From: Cedecea sp000277545
GTDB taxonomy: Bacteria > Pseudomonadota > Gammaproteobacteria > Enterobacterales > Enterobacteriaceae
DNA: 64,000 nucleotides
Assembly: GCA_050847315.1 (NCBI GenBank)
Contig: CP193791.1
Reading direction: 5' to 3' (one strand)
A model generated the notes under the pieces. The model saw only the letters and a list, made by a program, of their open reading frames with translations. It had not been told where the DNA came from and made no database searches. This document shows, piece by piece, positions 23,138-30,938 of the stretch (positions within the stretch are counted from its first letter, which is position 1; the number at the start of each line of letters is the position of its first letter). The translations under genes were made by a program, and so were the position numbers.

Positions 23138-25415
23138 ATTTCTCCGCCCAGACGAGGGAGTTATTTGCCGCGCAGCCGTTGGCCAGCCGCGAAGACGGAA
23201 TATCCATGGTGAGGACGTTAACCGCGCCGTTTTTACACAGCCGGTCTTCATCCAGGTCGGGCCATGCGCCCTGGTGGATACACACCACGCCGGGCCTGAT
23301 GCCATCGGTTACCTGAGCGCCAACCAGCACCTGCCCGCGAGCGTTCCATACCCGCACTAAATCTCCGTGAGCGATGCCGCGCGCTTTAGCGTCAATCGGG
23401 TGCAGCGTAATAGGCTCTCGCCCGGCGATGGCGTACTGGTCGCGCAGTCCGGCATAGTTCAGCTGACTGTGCAGGCGGTGAGCCGGATGGGATGAAAGTA
23501 GCTGTAGCTGGCCGGAGGCAGCATTGCCCTGCCATTCGTCTGGTGGCAGCCAGCTTGGGTGCGGCGGGCAGTCGGCATAGCCAAAGCTGGCGATGCGCTC
23601 AGAGTAGATCTCAATTTTACCGCTCGGCGTTTTGAGTGGGTTTGCCTCAGGATCGTCCCGAAAAGCGGCAAAGCGAATAAATTCGGCATTTTTCGCATTT
23701 TCTGGCATTTCTATCAGTTGGTTAGCTGCCCAGAACTCATTGAAGTCCGGGAGCTCGATCTGCTGCGTGGCGCCACGCTGACGGGCGATATCATAGAAAG
23801 ACGCCAGCCATTCAAGCTCATTTTTCCCTTCGCTGAACCGTGCTTCACCGCCGGATTCCCATCGTTCGCTTAGCTCTGCAAAAATATCAAAGTCATTTCT
23901 CGCTTCTCCCTGCGGGGCGACGACCTGTTTCATGGGGACCAGATGCTGATTGCTGTAATCACCGGTCATCGTCATGTCGTTCCGCTCGAACGAAGTGGTC
24001 ACCGGCAGAACGATATCGGCGTGTTTTGCCGCTGCGGTCCAGAAGCATTCGGAGATAACGATCAGCTCAGGCTTTTGCCAGGCTGCGGCCAGGCGGTTGG
24101 TGTCCTGATGATGGGTGAAGTTACTGCCGCCGGCCCACCACAGCATACGAATGTCCGGGAAGGTGTGCCGTTGCCCGTTGTGCTGGTAATCCTTGCCGGG
24201 GTTTTCCAGCGCCTCGACGATGCGCGCCACGGGGATTTTCTCCACGGCATCGGTGCCGCCTTTAAGAGAGCCCTGCAGGGAACCGAGAACCGCTGCGCTG
24301 CGGGTCGGGTTGCCGCCGTTGGCGAAGTGGTAGGAAAGACCAAAGCCGCCGCCCGGGGTGCCAATCTGGCCCAGCATGGCGGCCAGCGTGACCAGCATCC
24401 AGTGTTTCTGTTCGCCGTATTGCTGGCGCTGCATACCCCAGCCCGCCATCAGCATGGTGCGCTTGCGGCTGAAAAGATCGGCCAGATTTTCGATGGTTAC
24501 CGCGGGGATGCCGCAGATCTCAGCCGCCCAGGCCGCGCTTTTAGGCATCCCGTCCGTGTTGCCGAGCAGGTAAGCTTCAAATTTGTCGTAGCCATAGGTG
24601 CAGCGGGCGAGGAAAGCGGTATCGTGCCTGCCGCGAATGACCAGCGTGTGGGCAATGCCGAGCATCAGCGCTACGTCGGTGCCCATATGCGGGGCGATCC
24701 ATTCGGCTCGTTCCCCGAAGAAATCCACCGTTTCAGAGCGCATCGGGTCGATGGCGACGATCGTTTTGCCGCTGTTTTTTAGCTGTTCGAAGAACTTCAC
24801 GCCCTGTTCGTCGCTGGCATTCCAGGCAATCTTCAGCGTGTTGAGCGGGTTCGCGCTCCAGAGCACCACGACTTCGCTGTTCTCAAGCAGCAGCGGCCAG
24901 CTGGTCTGTTGCTGGTAAACCTCGTTAGAGCCCACCACGTAGGGCATGATCACCTGCGCAGCACCGGTGGAGTAGTCGCCGGAATGCCCGGTATAGCCGC
25001 CCGCGAGGCTCATGTAGCGCTGAAGCAGCGTGGAGGCTTTGTGCAGCACGCCGTTGGATCGCCAGCCGTAGGAACCTGAGAAAATGGCCGCCGGGCCGTG
25101 GCTCTCGCGAATGCGCTTGTGCTGCTGGTGAATCAACGTCAGGGCATCATCCCAACTGATGCGGACATAGTCATCTTTACCGCGAACTCCCTGAGGCTTA
25201 TCCGGGGAGGCCAGAAACCCTTTCCGGGCCATAGGAAACGCCACGCGAGCTTTGCTGTGAACCTGGTCGGGCACGGCACTTTGTAGCGAGTTTTGATGAC
25301 CGGTTTCAAGCGCGCCGCGAGAGTGGTAAACCCGTTGCCCGTCGGTTTCGACCAGCATGGGGCCCCAATGTGCGGCGGTGAGGATCTGTTTACGTGCAGG
25401 CGATGTATAGGCCAA
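23085..25415 (-). CDS. bisC: Biotin sulfoxide reductase BisC
   Basis: Cytoplasmic molybdopterin (bis-MGD) enzyme of the DMSO reductase family. It reduces biotin sulfoxide and, in E. coli, methionine-S-sulfoxide. 776 residues versus 777 in E. coli, without a Tat signal, starting M-A-Y-T-S-P-A-R-K and then L-T-A-A-H-W-G-P-M. The Mo-ligand Ser lies in the H-S-G-D-Y-S-T-G-A-A-Q segment near 145-150. Mo-pterin-binding stretches include S-A-N-P-L-N-T-L-K and A-G-W-G-M-Q-R-Q-Q. The C-terminal molydopterin dinucleotide-binding domain ends in the G-A-V-N-V-L-T region. It is convergent with yiaC and divergent from yiaD. Confidence 0.96.
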   Translation of the reverse strand: MAYTSPARKQILTAAHWGPMLVETDGQRVYHSRGALETGHQNSLQSAVPDQVHSKARVAFPMARKGFLASPDKPQGVRGKDDYVRISWDDALTLIHQQHKRIRESHGPAAIFSGSYGWRSNGVLHKASTLLQRYMSLAGGYTGHSGDYSTGAAQVIMPYVVGSNEVYQQQTSWPLLLENSEVVVLWSANPLNTLKIAWNASDEQGVKFFEQLKNSGKTIVAIDPMRSETVDFFGERAEWIAPHMGTDVALMLGIAHTLVIRGRHDTAFLARCTYGYDKFEAYLLGNTDGMPKSAAWAAEICGIPAVTIENLADLFSRKRTMLMAGWGMQRQQYGEQKHWMLVTLAAMLGQIGTPGGGFGLSYHFANGGNPTRSAAVLGSLQGSLKGGTDAVEKIPVARIVEALENPGKDYQHNGQRHTFPDIRMLWWAGGSNFTHHQDTNRLAAAWQKPELIVISECFWTAAAKHADIVLPVTTSFERNDMTMTGDYSNQHLVPMKQVVAPQGEARNDFDIFAELSERWESGGEARFSEGKNELEWLASFYDIARQRGATQQIELPDFNEFWAANQLIEMPENAKNAEFIRFAAFRDDPEANPLKTPSGKIEIYSERIASFGYADCPPHPSWLPPDEWQGNAASGQLQLLSSHPAHRLHSQLNYAGLRDQYAIAGREPITLHPIDAKARGIAHGDLVRVWNARGQVLVGAQVTDGIRPGVVCIHQGAWPDLDEDRLCKNGAVNVLTMDIPSSRLANGCAANNSLVWAEKFTGPAPVVTAFDPPASS

Positions 25416-25569
25416 TTTGGGCTCCGCGATGGCAGGTGCTGGGCTGTACGCCCGCGTATTTATGTTAACTATTCAGAATTCTTACCGGAATTTTCTACAC
25501 GATTTGCCGTCATAATCAATCGCCGGGCGCATATCCGGCAAAGGATGAATAAGGATAGAAGGAAATAAG

Positions 25570-26232
25570 ATGAAAAAACGCGTCATGATTATCGCCGCCG
25601 TCGTGTGTGGCACCTTAGCGGTTTCCGGCTGCACCACCAATCCGTACACCGGCGAAAGCCAGGCCGGAAAATCTGGCATAGGTGCCGGGATTGGCTCGCT
25701 GGTTGGGGCGGGCGTGGGGGCACTTTCGTCATCGAAGAAAGATCGCGGCAAGGGCGCGCTGATTGGCGCCGCGGCTGGTGCAGCCCTCGGAGGCGGCGCC
25801 GGTTACTACATGGATGTGCAGGAAGCTAAGCTGCGCGACAAAATGCGCGGAACCGGCGTGAGCGTGACCCGCAGCGGCGATAACATCGTGCTGAATATGC
25901 CGAACAATGTCACCTTCGACAGCAGCAGCGCCACCCTGAAACCGGCGGGTGCCAATACCCTGACCGGCGTGGCGGTGGTGCTGAAAGAGTACCCCAAAAC
26001 GGCGGTTAACGTGGTCGGTTACACCGACAGCACCGGCAGTAACGAGCTGAATATGCGCCTGTCACAGCAGCGTGCAGACGGCGTAGGAAGCGCGTTGATT
26101 ACCCAGGGCGTTGAGGCCAGCCGTATTCGCACCACCGGTGCAGGCCCGGCGAACCCGATCGCCAGCAACAGCACCGCGGATGGTAAAGCTCAAAATCGCC
26201 GCGTAGAAATTACCCTGAGTCCTTTGGGCTAA
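25570..26232 (+). CDS. yiaD: OmpA-family outer-membrane lipoprotein YiaD
   Basis: 220-residue lipoprotein. The signal peptide ends in the lipobox V-S-G-C with Cys21 as the lipidated residue. A Gly-rich stretch (about 35-80) contains glycine-zipper repeats (G-A-G-I-G-S-L-V-G-A-G-V-G-A, G-A-A-A-G-A-A-L-G-G-G-A-G). The C-terminal OmpA peptidoglycan-binding domain shows V-V-G-Y-T-D-S-T-G-S, L-S-Q-Q-R-A and N-R-R-V-E-I. The E. coli protein is a multicopy suppressor of bamB/bamE-type assembly defects. It is single-gene and followed by a terminator shared with bcsG. Confidence 0.95.
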   Translation: MKKRVMIIAAVVCGTLAVSGCTTNPYTGESQAGKSGIGAGIGSLVGAGVGALSSSKKDRGKGALIGAAAGAALGGGAGYYMDVQEAKLRDKMRGTGVSVTRSGDNIVLNMPNNVTFDSSSATLKPAGANTLTGVAVVLKEYPKTAVNVVGYTDSTGSNELNMRLSQQRADGVGSALITQGVEASRIRTTGAGPANPIASNSTADGKAQNRRVEITLSPLG

Positions 26233-26352
26233 CGTAATGTCCGGCAGTGGGCTTAGCAGCATCTCGATATGACGTCTTTTTCTTTCAGGAATCCATCTCG
26301 CTGAAGATTTAGACTTATTGCAGTTGTTGCACAGTATTTTCGATTTTCGCCA

Positions 26353-26385
26353 TAAAAAAACCGGCGCACCAGGCACCGGTTTTTG
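26353..26385. terminator. Bidirectional terminator between yiaD and bcsG
   Basis: Stem AAAACCGG / CCGGTTTT around an 11-base loop (CGCACCAGGCA), with A and T tails on each side. It serves the convergent genes yiaD and bcsG. Confidence 0.8.
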
Positions 26386-26403
26386 GTCGTCTAAACACAA
26401 ACG

Positions 26404-28086
26404 TTATTGCGGATACGGTACCCAGTCACCCCCGCTCAGGCGGACATAAGGCTTATCCTGATACTTCAGTACCACTGCCGTTGAGTTTTCCGAAACCGGG
26501 GCAGTTTGTGGCAGATTGCTGGTGAGCGCGCTCCAGTCCACCTGGTCGGCAACAAAGTTTTTGCCGTCCACCGAGCGGGAAACCAGTTCTGAAATCGCCA
26601 GATAGCTGCTTGGCTGGTTGATTTCAATGGCATCGCCGCTGTGCGGTGCTTTCATGCCGATGAATTTCACGCCTGCCGGCACGTGGGTGATGTCAGGACT
26701 CGGGATGTCACGCAGCCCGGAAACCTGCATTTTATCGCCTTTCAACGCCGCGCCGTGCTCCGGCACAATCACCACCATGACTTTGCGGTTCGACTTCTCA
26801 AGCTCGGTCAGGAAAGAATCCAGCTCATCGAACAGCTTCTGCGCCCGCGCCTTATAGTCGGCTGTTTTGCTGTTGCCAGGGTAATGGTTACCGTCGTGCA
26901 GCGGCACCAGGTTGTAGAAGGTGGCCGTGCGCGGGTTCGCGCCGTCATTTTGCTCACCCTGCAGCCAGCGCTGCAGTACGGCGGTGTCGTCGTAGATTGG
27001 CGAATTATCAAATGCCAGCAGATTGCTCGGCAGCCCGCTTTGATCCATCAGTGGGACCTGAATCCCGCCGTTTTCCCGCACTTCTTTCAGGAAGTTACCG
27101 AATACCCCGTTGTGGTCCATCATCAGTTGCTGCTTGAAGCCGAGACGGGCCAGGTCATCAAACAGATAGCATTGATTGCCGGCGGGTTCATAAAGCCCTT
27201 TGTGAGACGACTGCCCGCAGCTCGCGCGGAGCAGGCGGATAGCCGCCGGGCCGCTGTAGGAGGTCGCCGAGTTGAAGTTCTTGAACAGAATATCGAAGTG
27301 TTTCCACAGCGGGTGCGAGCTGAGGCCTACCGCCTCGATGTCGGACCATGAGAGGGAACAAATATTGATGATCAGCAGCTCAAAAGGCTGTGCGTCAGCG
27401 GGCAGTGCGTCCGGGAATTTGGTCTGCCGTTTGGCTTCGCTGGCGTAGAAGTTGTTCAGCCAGGCGGTAATATTGTCGCTTGTCGGCGGGGCCGTTTGTG
27501 CCGGAATATCACCGGAAGAAGGTGCTGCAGTATTGGCGGCGGCCGTTGACCCGGCGGTACCGCTGGTGTTAACGGAGGCCGTTGTTTGTGAGGCGGAGGG
27601 CAGTAAAGAGATAGCCGGGCCGGCCACTGTCAACACGTTGAGCCAGACCAGGATAGCCACGACAAACACCGTGACGCGCAGCCACTGGGAGACAAAAAGC
27701 CAGGCAACCAGCAGCACAAACGCCGCGCCGATCATTTGCCAGTTAATAAAGCGGGTTACCAGGTCGAGAAGATAGTCTGCACTGAAGCCAACGACCTGGC
27801 TCCCCTGGCTCATCATGCTGTCGAGGCCGGGCAGCCAGGTATCGTGCCAGAAAAGGCCGATCCCCACGGGAAGGGCTATCCAGTTACGCAGTTTGTGCAG
27901 CTTCAGCGGCGGCAGCGGGAATAACAAAAAGGCAAGAAAGACCAGGTTCGCCAGCGGGTGAAAATTCAGGTAACCGGTCCATAGCAAACCGAACTTCAAC
28001 AGGAAGTAGTAGTTCCAGCCACCCAGACCACGCCAGTACTGCAGAAAATGAGCCGGCGATTTTGCCGTTTGAGAGTGATTAGTCAT
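26404..28086 (-). CDS. bcsG: Cellulose phosphoethanolamine transferase BcsG
   Basis: Inner-membrane enzyme that transfers phosphoethanolamine from phosphatidylethanolamine to cellulose as the chain emerges in the periplasm. 560 residues. Transmembrane helices occupy the first 160 residues. A low-complexity Ser/Thr/Ala/Pro linker (about 162-203) leads to the zinc-dependent alkaline-phosphatase-fold domain. The nucleophile Ser278 is in F-N-S-A-T-S-Y-S-G-P, Cys243 is present, and Glu-His lies in V-P-E-H-G-A. It overlaps bcsF by 8 bases and is last in bcsEFG. Confidence 0.96.
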   Translation of the reverse strand: MTNHSQTAKSPAHFLQYWRGLGGWNYYFLLKFGLLWTGYLNFHPLANLVFLAFLLFPLPPLKLHKLRNWIALPVGIGLFWHDTWLPGLDSMMSQGSQVVGFSADYLLDLVTRFINWQMIGAAFVLLVAWLFVSQWLRVTVFVVAILVWLNVLTVAGPAISLLPSASQTTASVNTSGTAGSTAAANTAAPSSGDIPAQTAPPTSDNITAWLNNFYASEAKRQTKFPDALPADAQPFELLIINICSLSWSDIEAVGLSSHPLWKHFDILFKNFNSATSYSGPAAIRLLRASCGQSSHKGLYEPAGNQCYLFDDLARLGFKQQLMMDHNGVFGNFLKEVRENGGIQVPLMDQSGLPSNLLAFDNSPIYDDTAVLQRWLQGEQNDGANPRTATFYNLVPLHDGNHYPGNSKTADYKARAQKLFDELDSFLTELEKSNRKVMVVIVPEHGAALKGDKMQVSGLRDIPSPDITHVPAGVKFIGMKAPHSGDAIEINQPSSYLAISELVSRSVDGKNFVADQVDWSALTSNLPQTAPVSENSTAVVLKYQDKPYVRLSGGDWVPYPQ

Positions 28087-28273
28087 GTTGATGGTCTGCC
28101 CTGGCGGAAGGTCGGCGTAGCGTCCCGGCCGGTTTAACGTAGCGTGGTTTTAAAAACATCAGCCGCACCGCGGCGGTAAAGCGGGGAAGCCAGCGATGAG
28201 CGGTATAGCCCAGCGGAAAAAAAACTATCGCGCAAAGCACGACGAGCTGAATGATGTCTGTGATGTTCATCAT
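28079..28273 (-). CDS. bcsF: Cellulose biosynthesis protein BcsF
   Basis: 64-residue inner-membrane peptide with one transmembrane helix near the N-terminus (I-I-Q-L-V-V-L-C-A-I-V-F-F-P-L-G-Y) and a cytoplasmic tail containing the conserved K-P-R-Y-V-K-P-A-G-T-L-R-R. In E. coli it recruits BcsE to the membrane and helps BcsG. The start overlaps the bcsE stop by 4 bases and the end overlaps bcsG by 8, indicating translational coupling. Confidence 0.93.
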   Translation of the reverse strand: MMNITDIIQLVVLCAIVFFPLGYTAHRWLPRFTAAVRLMFLKPRYVKPAGTLRRPSARADHQHD

Positions 28274-29832
28274 TGTGTCTGTTCCCTCGGGGTGTCATCC
28301 AGCAGCGTCACAGGCGTGGGCTGCCTGCGCCAGCTATGCCCTTCGTGGCTGGCATGGCGAACGCTGTTCAGGTCGAGCGTGGCGGCCAGCGGTTTTACCC
28401 ATTTCTCCGGGCGCATGGCCTGCATTTGGAGTATTTCGGCGGCGATTTGGCTGTCTTCAAACCACACCATGCGGTTGGTGAAAAGGTCGTTCACCGGCAG
28501 CGGGAAAATATGGTTCAACGCGGTATCGAGATCGTTAATACGGCAGAAGGAGAGGAACAGCATCAGCCGGTTTTCTCCGATGGTCACGATATCGCCCATG
28601 CGGTTTGGACGGCATAACGTCAGCGCCTGCTCAACGCGCAGGCCCGGCACCGGGCGCAGTGCGACCATCACGCCTTTGCCATCCTCCGGCAGCAGGGCGT
28701 TGTTCATCAGCGTCCCGATACCGTTGCAGAAAACGTCCCATTTCTGATAACCGCGCAGTTTTAGCGGCTGCATCTGGTCGATGAGCACGGTAATGTCTTC
28801 CGGGACATGGCGAGTGAATTTCACACCCTGCACGCTTTCGATCATCGTCAGGCAGCGTGAAAGCGGGGCGTTCCACGGAATAATTAGCGTTGCCCCGCAG
28901 CCCAGCAGAAGTCGTTCATCGGTGGCTCGCAGGCTGGCCTGGTTTTCCCGCACGATCAGTTTCAGCGCGCTGCCGCGCTGGCGGCGGAGGGCGTGAATCT
29001 GGCGGGCGATACTGTTGATTTGGCTATTCTGGGTGAGCGAGAAAATAATTGTGGCGGCCTGTGCAGTTCGCGCGGCGTCAAACAGTTGCTCATTGTTTTC
29101 GAAGAGCTGCCAGTTTTCCGACAGGGCAGGAGCACCTTCCAGAACAGCAATGTGGCTGAGGACGCGTTTTTCATCGCTGCGCGGCTGAGGCGCGCTTTCG
29201 GCATCCTCTACAACCTGCCATGCCCCGTTTTGCCAGTGGACGTTGAGCTGCTGATCGGCAGTAACGCCTTTTTCATTACACCAAAAGGCGATGTCATAGC
29301 GATGGATATCACTTTGCGCCCGCAGGCTGGCAAGCCCGGAAAGACTGCGATGCTCGCTGACTAATAATGAGAATTGTTTATCATTGTTATTTCCAACATT
29401 AACAAAAAGCAGACTGCACTTATTGCGTTTAGTCCATTTTCCCATTACGGCGAGCCAATGACGTAAATCCTCTGGGGAAATATTTTCCCAGACGTTATCT
29501 GAGCTTAAAAGTATAAAAAAGTAGTGCTCAGGATTAATACTGCACATGAGATCGCGGCGCAGCGCGTTGAGCCCATTGATGGATGAGGGCATGGTAAAAA
29601 GGCGTACTTTTTCTGGCCCTTTAGTCGGATCGAGCTTTATGGCTTGCCCAGACTTTGCTGACATCGAAATGACGGCAACCTTTGCCGTCGATTGTTGGGA
29701 AACAACTGTTTGATTAACAATACTTATTGCATCATCCTGACTTTCTACGTTCAGCCACCAGACGCCGCCTGCGGGCATGTGGTTCAATTCGTTCCACAAC
29801 GAACGGAAGCCAAGCGAAAATATGGGTTCCAT
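28270..29832 (-). CDS. bcsE: c-di-GMP-binding cellulose regulator BcsE
   Basis: Cytoplasmic regulator needed for full cellulose output; it binds c-di-GMP and BcsRQ and attaches to BcsF. 520 residues. The N-terminal part is a degenerate NTPase/REC-like assembly. The C-terminal GIL domain carries the c-di-GMP motif R-x-G-D, seen as P-N-R-M-G-D-I-V-T-I-G-E near residue 412, preceded by another Arg-rich site (L-R-V-E-Q-A-L-T-L-C-R). It is the first gene of the minus-strand bcsEFG unit and diverges from bcsRQABZC across a short intergenic region. Confidence 0.93.
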   Translation of the reverse strand: MEPIFSLGFRSLWNELNHMPAGGVWWLNVESQDDAISIVNQTVVSQQSTAKVAVISMSAKSGQAIKLDPTKGPEKVRLFTMPSSINGLNALRRDLMCSINPEHYFFILLSSDNVWENISPEDLRHWLAVMGKWTKRNKCSLLFVNVGNNNDKQFSLLVSEHRSLSGLASLRAQSDIHRYDIAFWCNEKGVTADQQLNVHWQNGAWQVVEDAESAPQPRSDEKRVLSHIAVLEGAPALSENWQLFENNEQLFDAARTAQAATIIFSLTQNSQINSIARQIHALRRQRGSALKLIVRENQASLRATDERLLLGCGATLIIPWNAPLSRCLTMIESVQGVKFTRHVPEDITVLIDQMQPLKLRGYQKWDVFCNGIGTLMNNALLPEDGKGVMVALRPVPGLRVEQALTLCRPNRMGDIVTIGENRLMLFLSFCRINDLDTALNHIFPLPVNDLFTNRMVWFEDSQIAAEILQMQAMRPEKWVKPLAATLDLNSVRHASHEGHSWRRQPTPVTLLDDTPREQTQ

Positions 29833-30005
29833 GGCGTCCCCTGGAGATAAATTAGTATGTATGTCAGTTTACTAGCGTAAGCTGAGAAAGAAACCTACCA
29901 TTGAAAATAAACAGCATCAGTTTTAGCATTGTAAAACATTTTTCGTTTTCCTGGCATTTGCCGTTATCACTGCTGACGAAACCTGACCAAGAGATGACAA
30001 CTAAA

Positions 30006-30191
30006 ATGCAAGATGAAGAGACTGGCAATGCTCAGGAAAACAAGCTTGTTTATGCCTTCCAAAATGATTTTCTGGCGCTGAGTAAAGCATTTTCACTGCC
30101 CGAAATAGATTACACCGATATATCGCAGCAGGAACAACTGGCGGCGGCAATTAAACGTTGGCCGCTGCTGGCTGAATTAACGCAACAATAG
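30006..30191 (+). CDS. bcsR: Cellulose biosynthesis protein BcsR
   Basis: Small cytoplasmic protein that forms a complex with BcsQ and regulates assembly of the synthase. Upstream ATGs give up to 96 residues, but ATG 30006 gives 61 (E. coli 62) and places Y-A-F-Q-N-D at the same distance from the start. The conserved core is A-F-S-L-P-E-I-D-Y-T-D-I-S-Q and K-R-W-P-L-L-A-E. ATG 29994 is an alternative. It is the first gene of bcsRQABZC and lies 12 bases before bcsQ. Confidence 0.88.
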   Translation: MQDEETGNAQENKLVYAFQNDFLALSKAFSLPEIDYTDISQQEQLAAAIKRWPLLAELTQQ

Positions 30192-30203
30192 GGAGTAGGC
30201 CTG

Positions 30204-30938
30204 ATGGCTGTCATTGGGTTGCAAGGGCTGCGTGGTGGCGTAGGGACGACGTCTATTACCGCGGCGCTTGGTTGGTCGTTGCAGCAACTTGGGGAATCGG
30301 TGCTGGTGGTGGATATCTCGCCAGATAACCTGCTGCGTCTGTTTTATAATATTGATTTCGCAGAGCCAAAGGGCTGGGCGCGGGCCATGCTGGATAACGA
30401 AGACTGGCGCAAATGTGCATGGCGCTATACCAGCCATCTCGACGTGCTGCCGTTTGGCCAGCTCAGCCCGGCTGAGCATGAAACGTTCGACACGGTGGAA
30501 AAAGCCCTTGGCAACTTCAGCCATTTTCTTGCCGACCTGAAAGCGAGTCAGCGATACCAGTGGATATTACTGGACTTGCCCCACGGCTTTAACGCCCTGA
30601 CCCGCCAGATTTTAGCGCAAACTGACAGCGTGGTGACGGTGGTTAAACCGGACACCAACTGCCATATTCGTTTGCACCAGCAGGCTTTGCCTCAAGGGGC
30701 GCATATTCTGGTGAACTATCTGCAGGTGGCCAGTCAGCTGCAGGATGATATCTACCAAATTTGGCTGCAAAGCCAGCGCACGATGATCCCCATTATTCTT
30801 CACCGGGATGAGGCGATGGCCGAAAGTGCGGCGGTAAAACAGCCTCTGGGCGAATACCGTCCGGATTCATTGATTGCCGAGGAAATCATGACGCTCGCCA
30901 ACTGGTGCCTGTTGAACCTTGCAGGGAAGAAGGCATGA
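30204..30938 (+). CDS. bcsQ: Cellulose biosynthesis ATPase BcsQ
   Basis: MinD/ParA-type ATPase that with BcsR localises the cellulose machine at the pole and is essential for synthesis. 244 residues. The deviant Walker A is G-L-R-G-G-V-G-T-T-S-I near residue 8, and the Walker B-like W-I-L-L-D-L-P is near 117. The conserved C-terminal part has H-R-D-E-A-M-A-E. The frame is complete, unlike laboratory E. coli K-12, where a nonsense codon silences it. It is preceded by GGGAG and ends in an ATGA overlap with bcsA. Confidence 0.95.
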   Translation: MAVIGLQGLRGGVGTTSITAALGWSLQQLGESVLVVDISPDNLLRLFYNIDFAEPKGWARAMLDNEDWRKCAWRYTSHLDVLPFGQLSPAEHETFDTVEKALGNFSHFLADLKASQRYQWILLDLPHGFNALTRQILAQTDSVVTVVKPDTNCHIRLHQQALPQGAHILVNYLQVASQLQDDIYQIWLQSQRTMIPIILHRDEAMAESAAVKQPLGEYRPDSLIAEEIMTLANWCLLNLAGKKA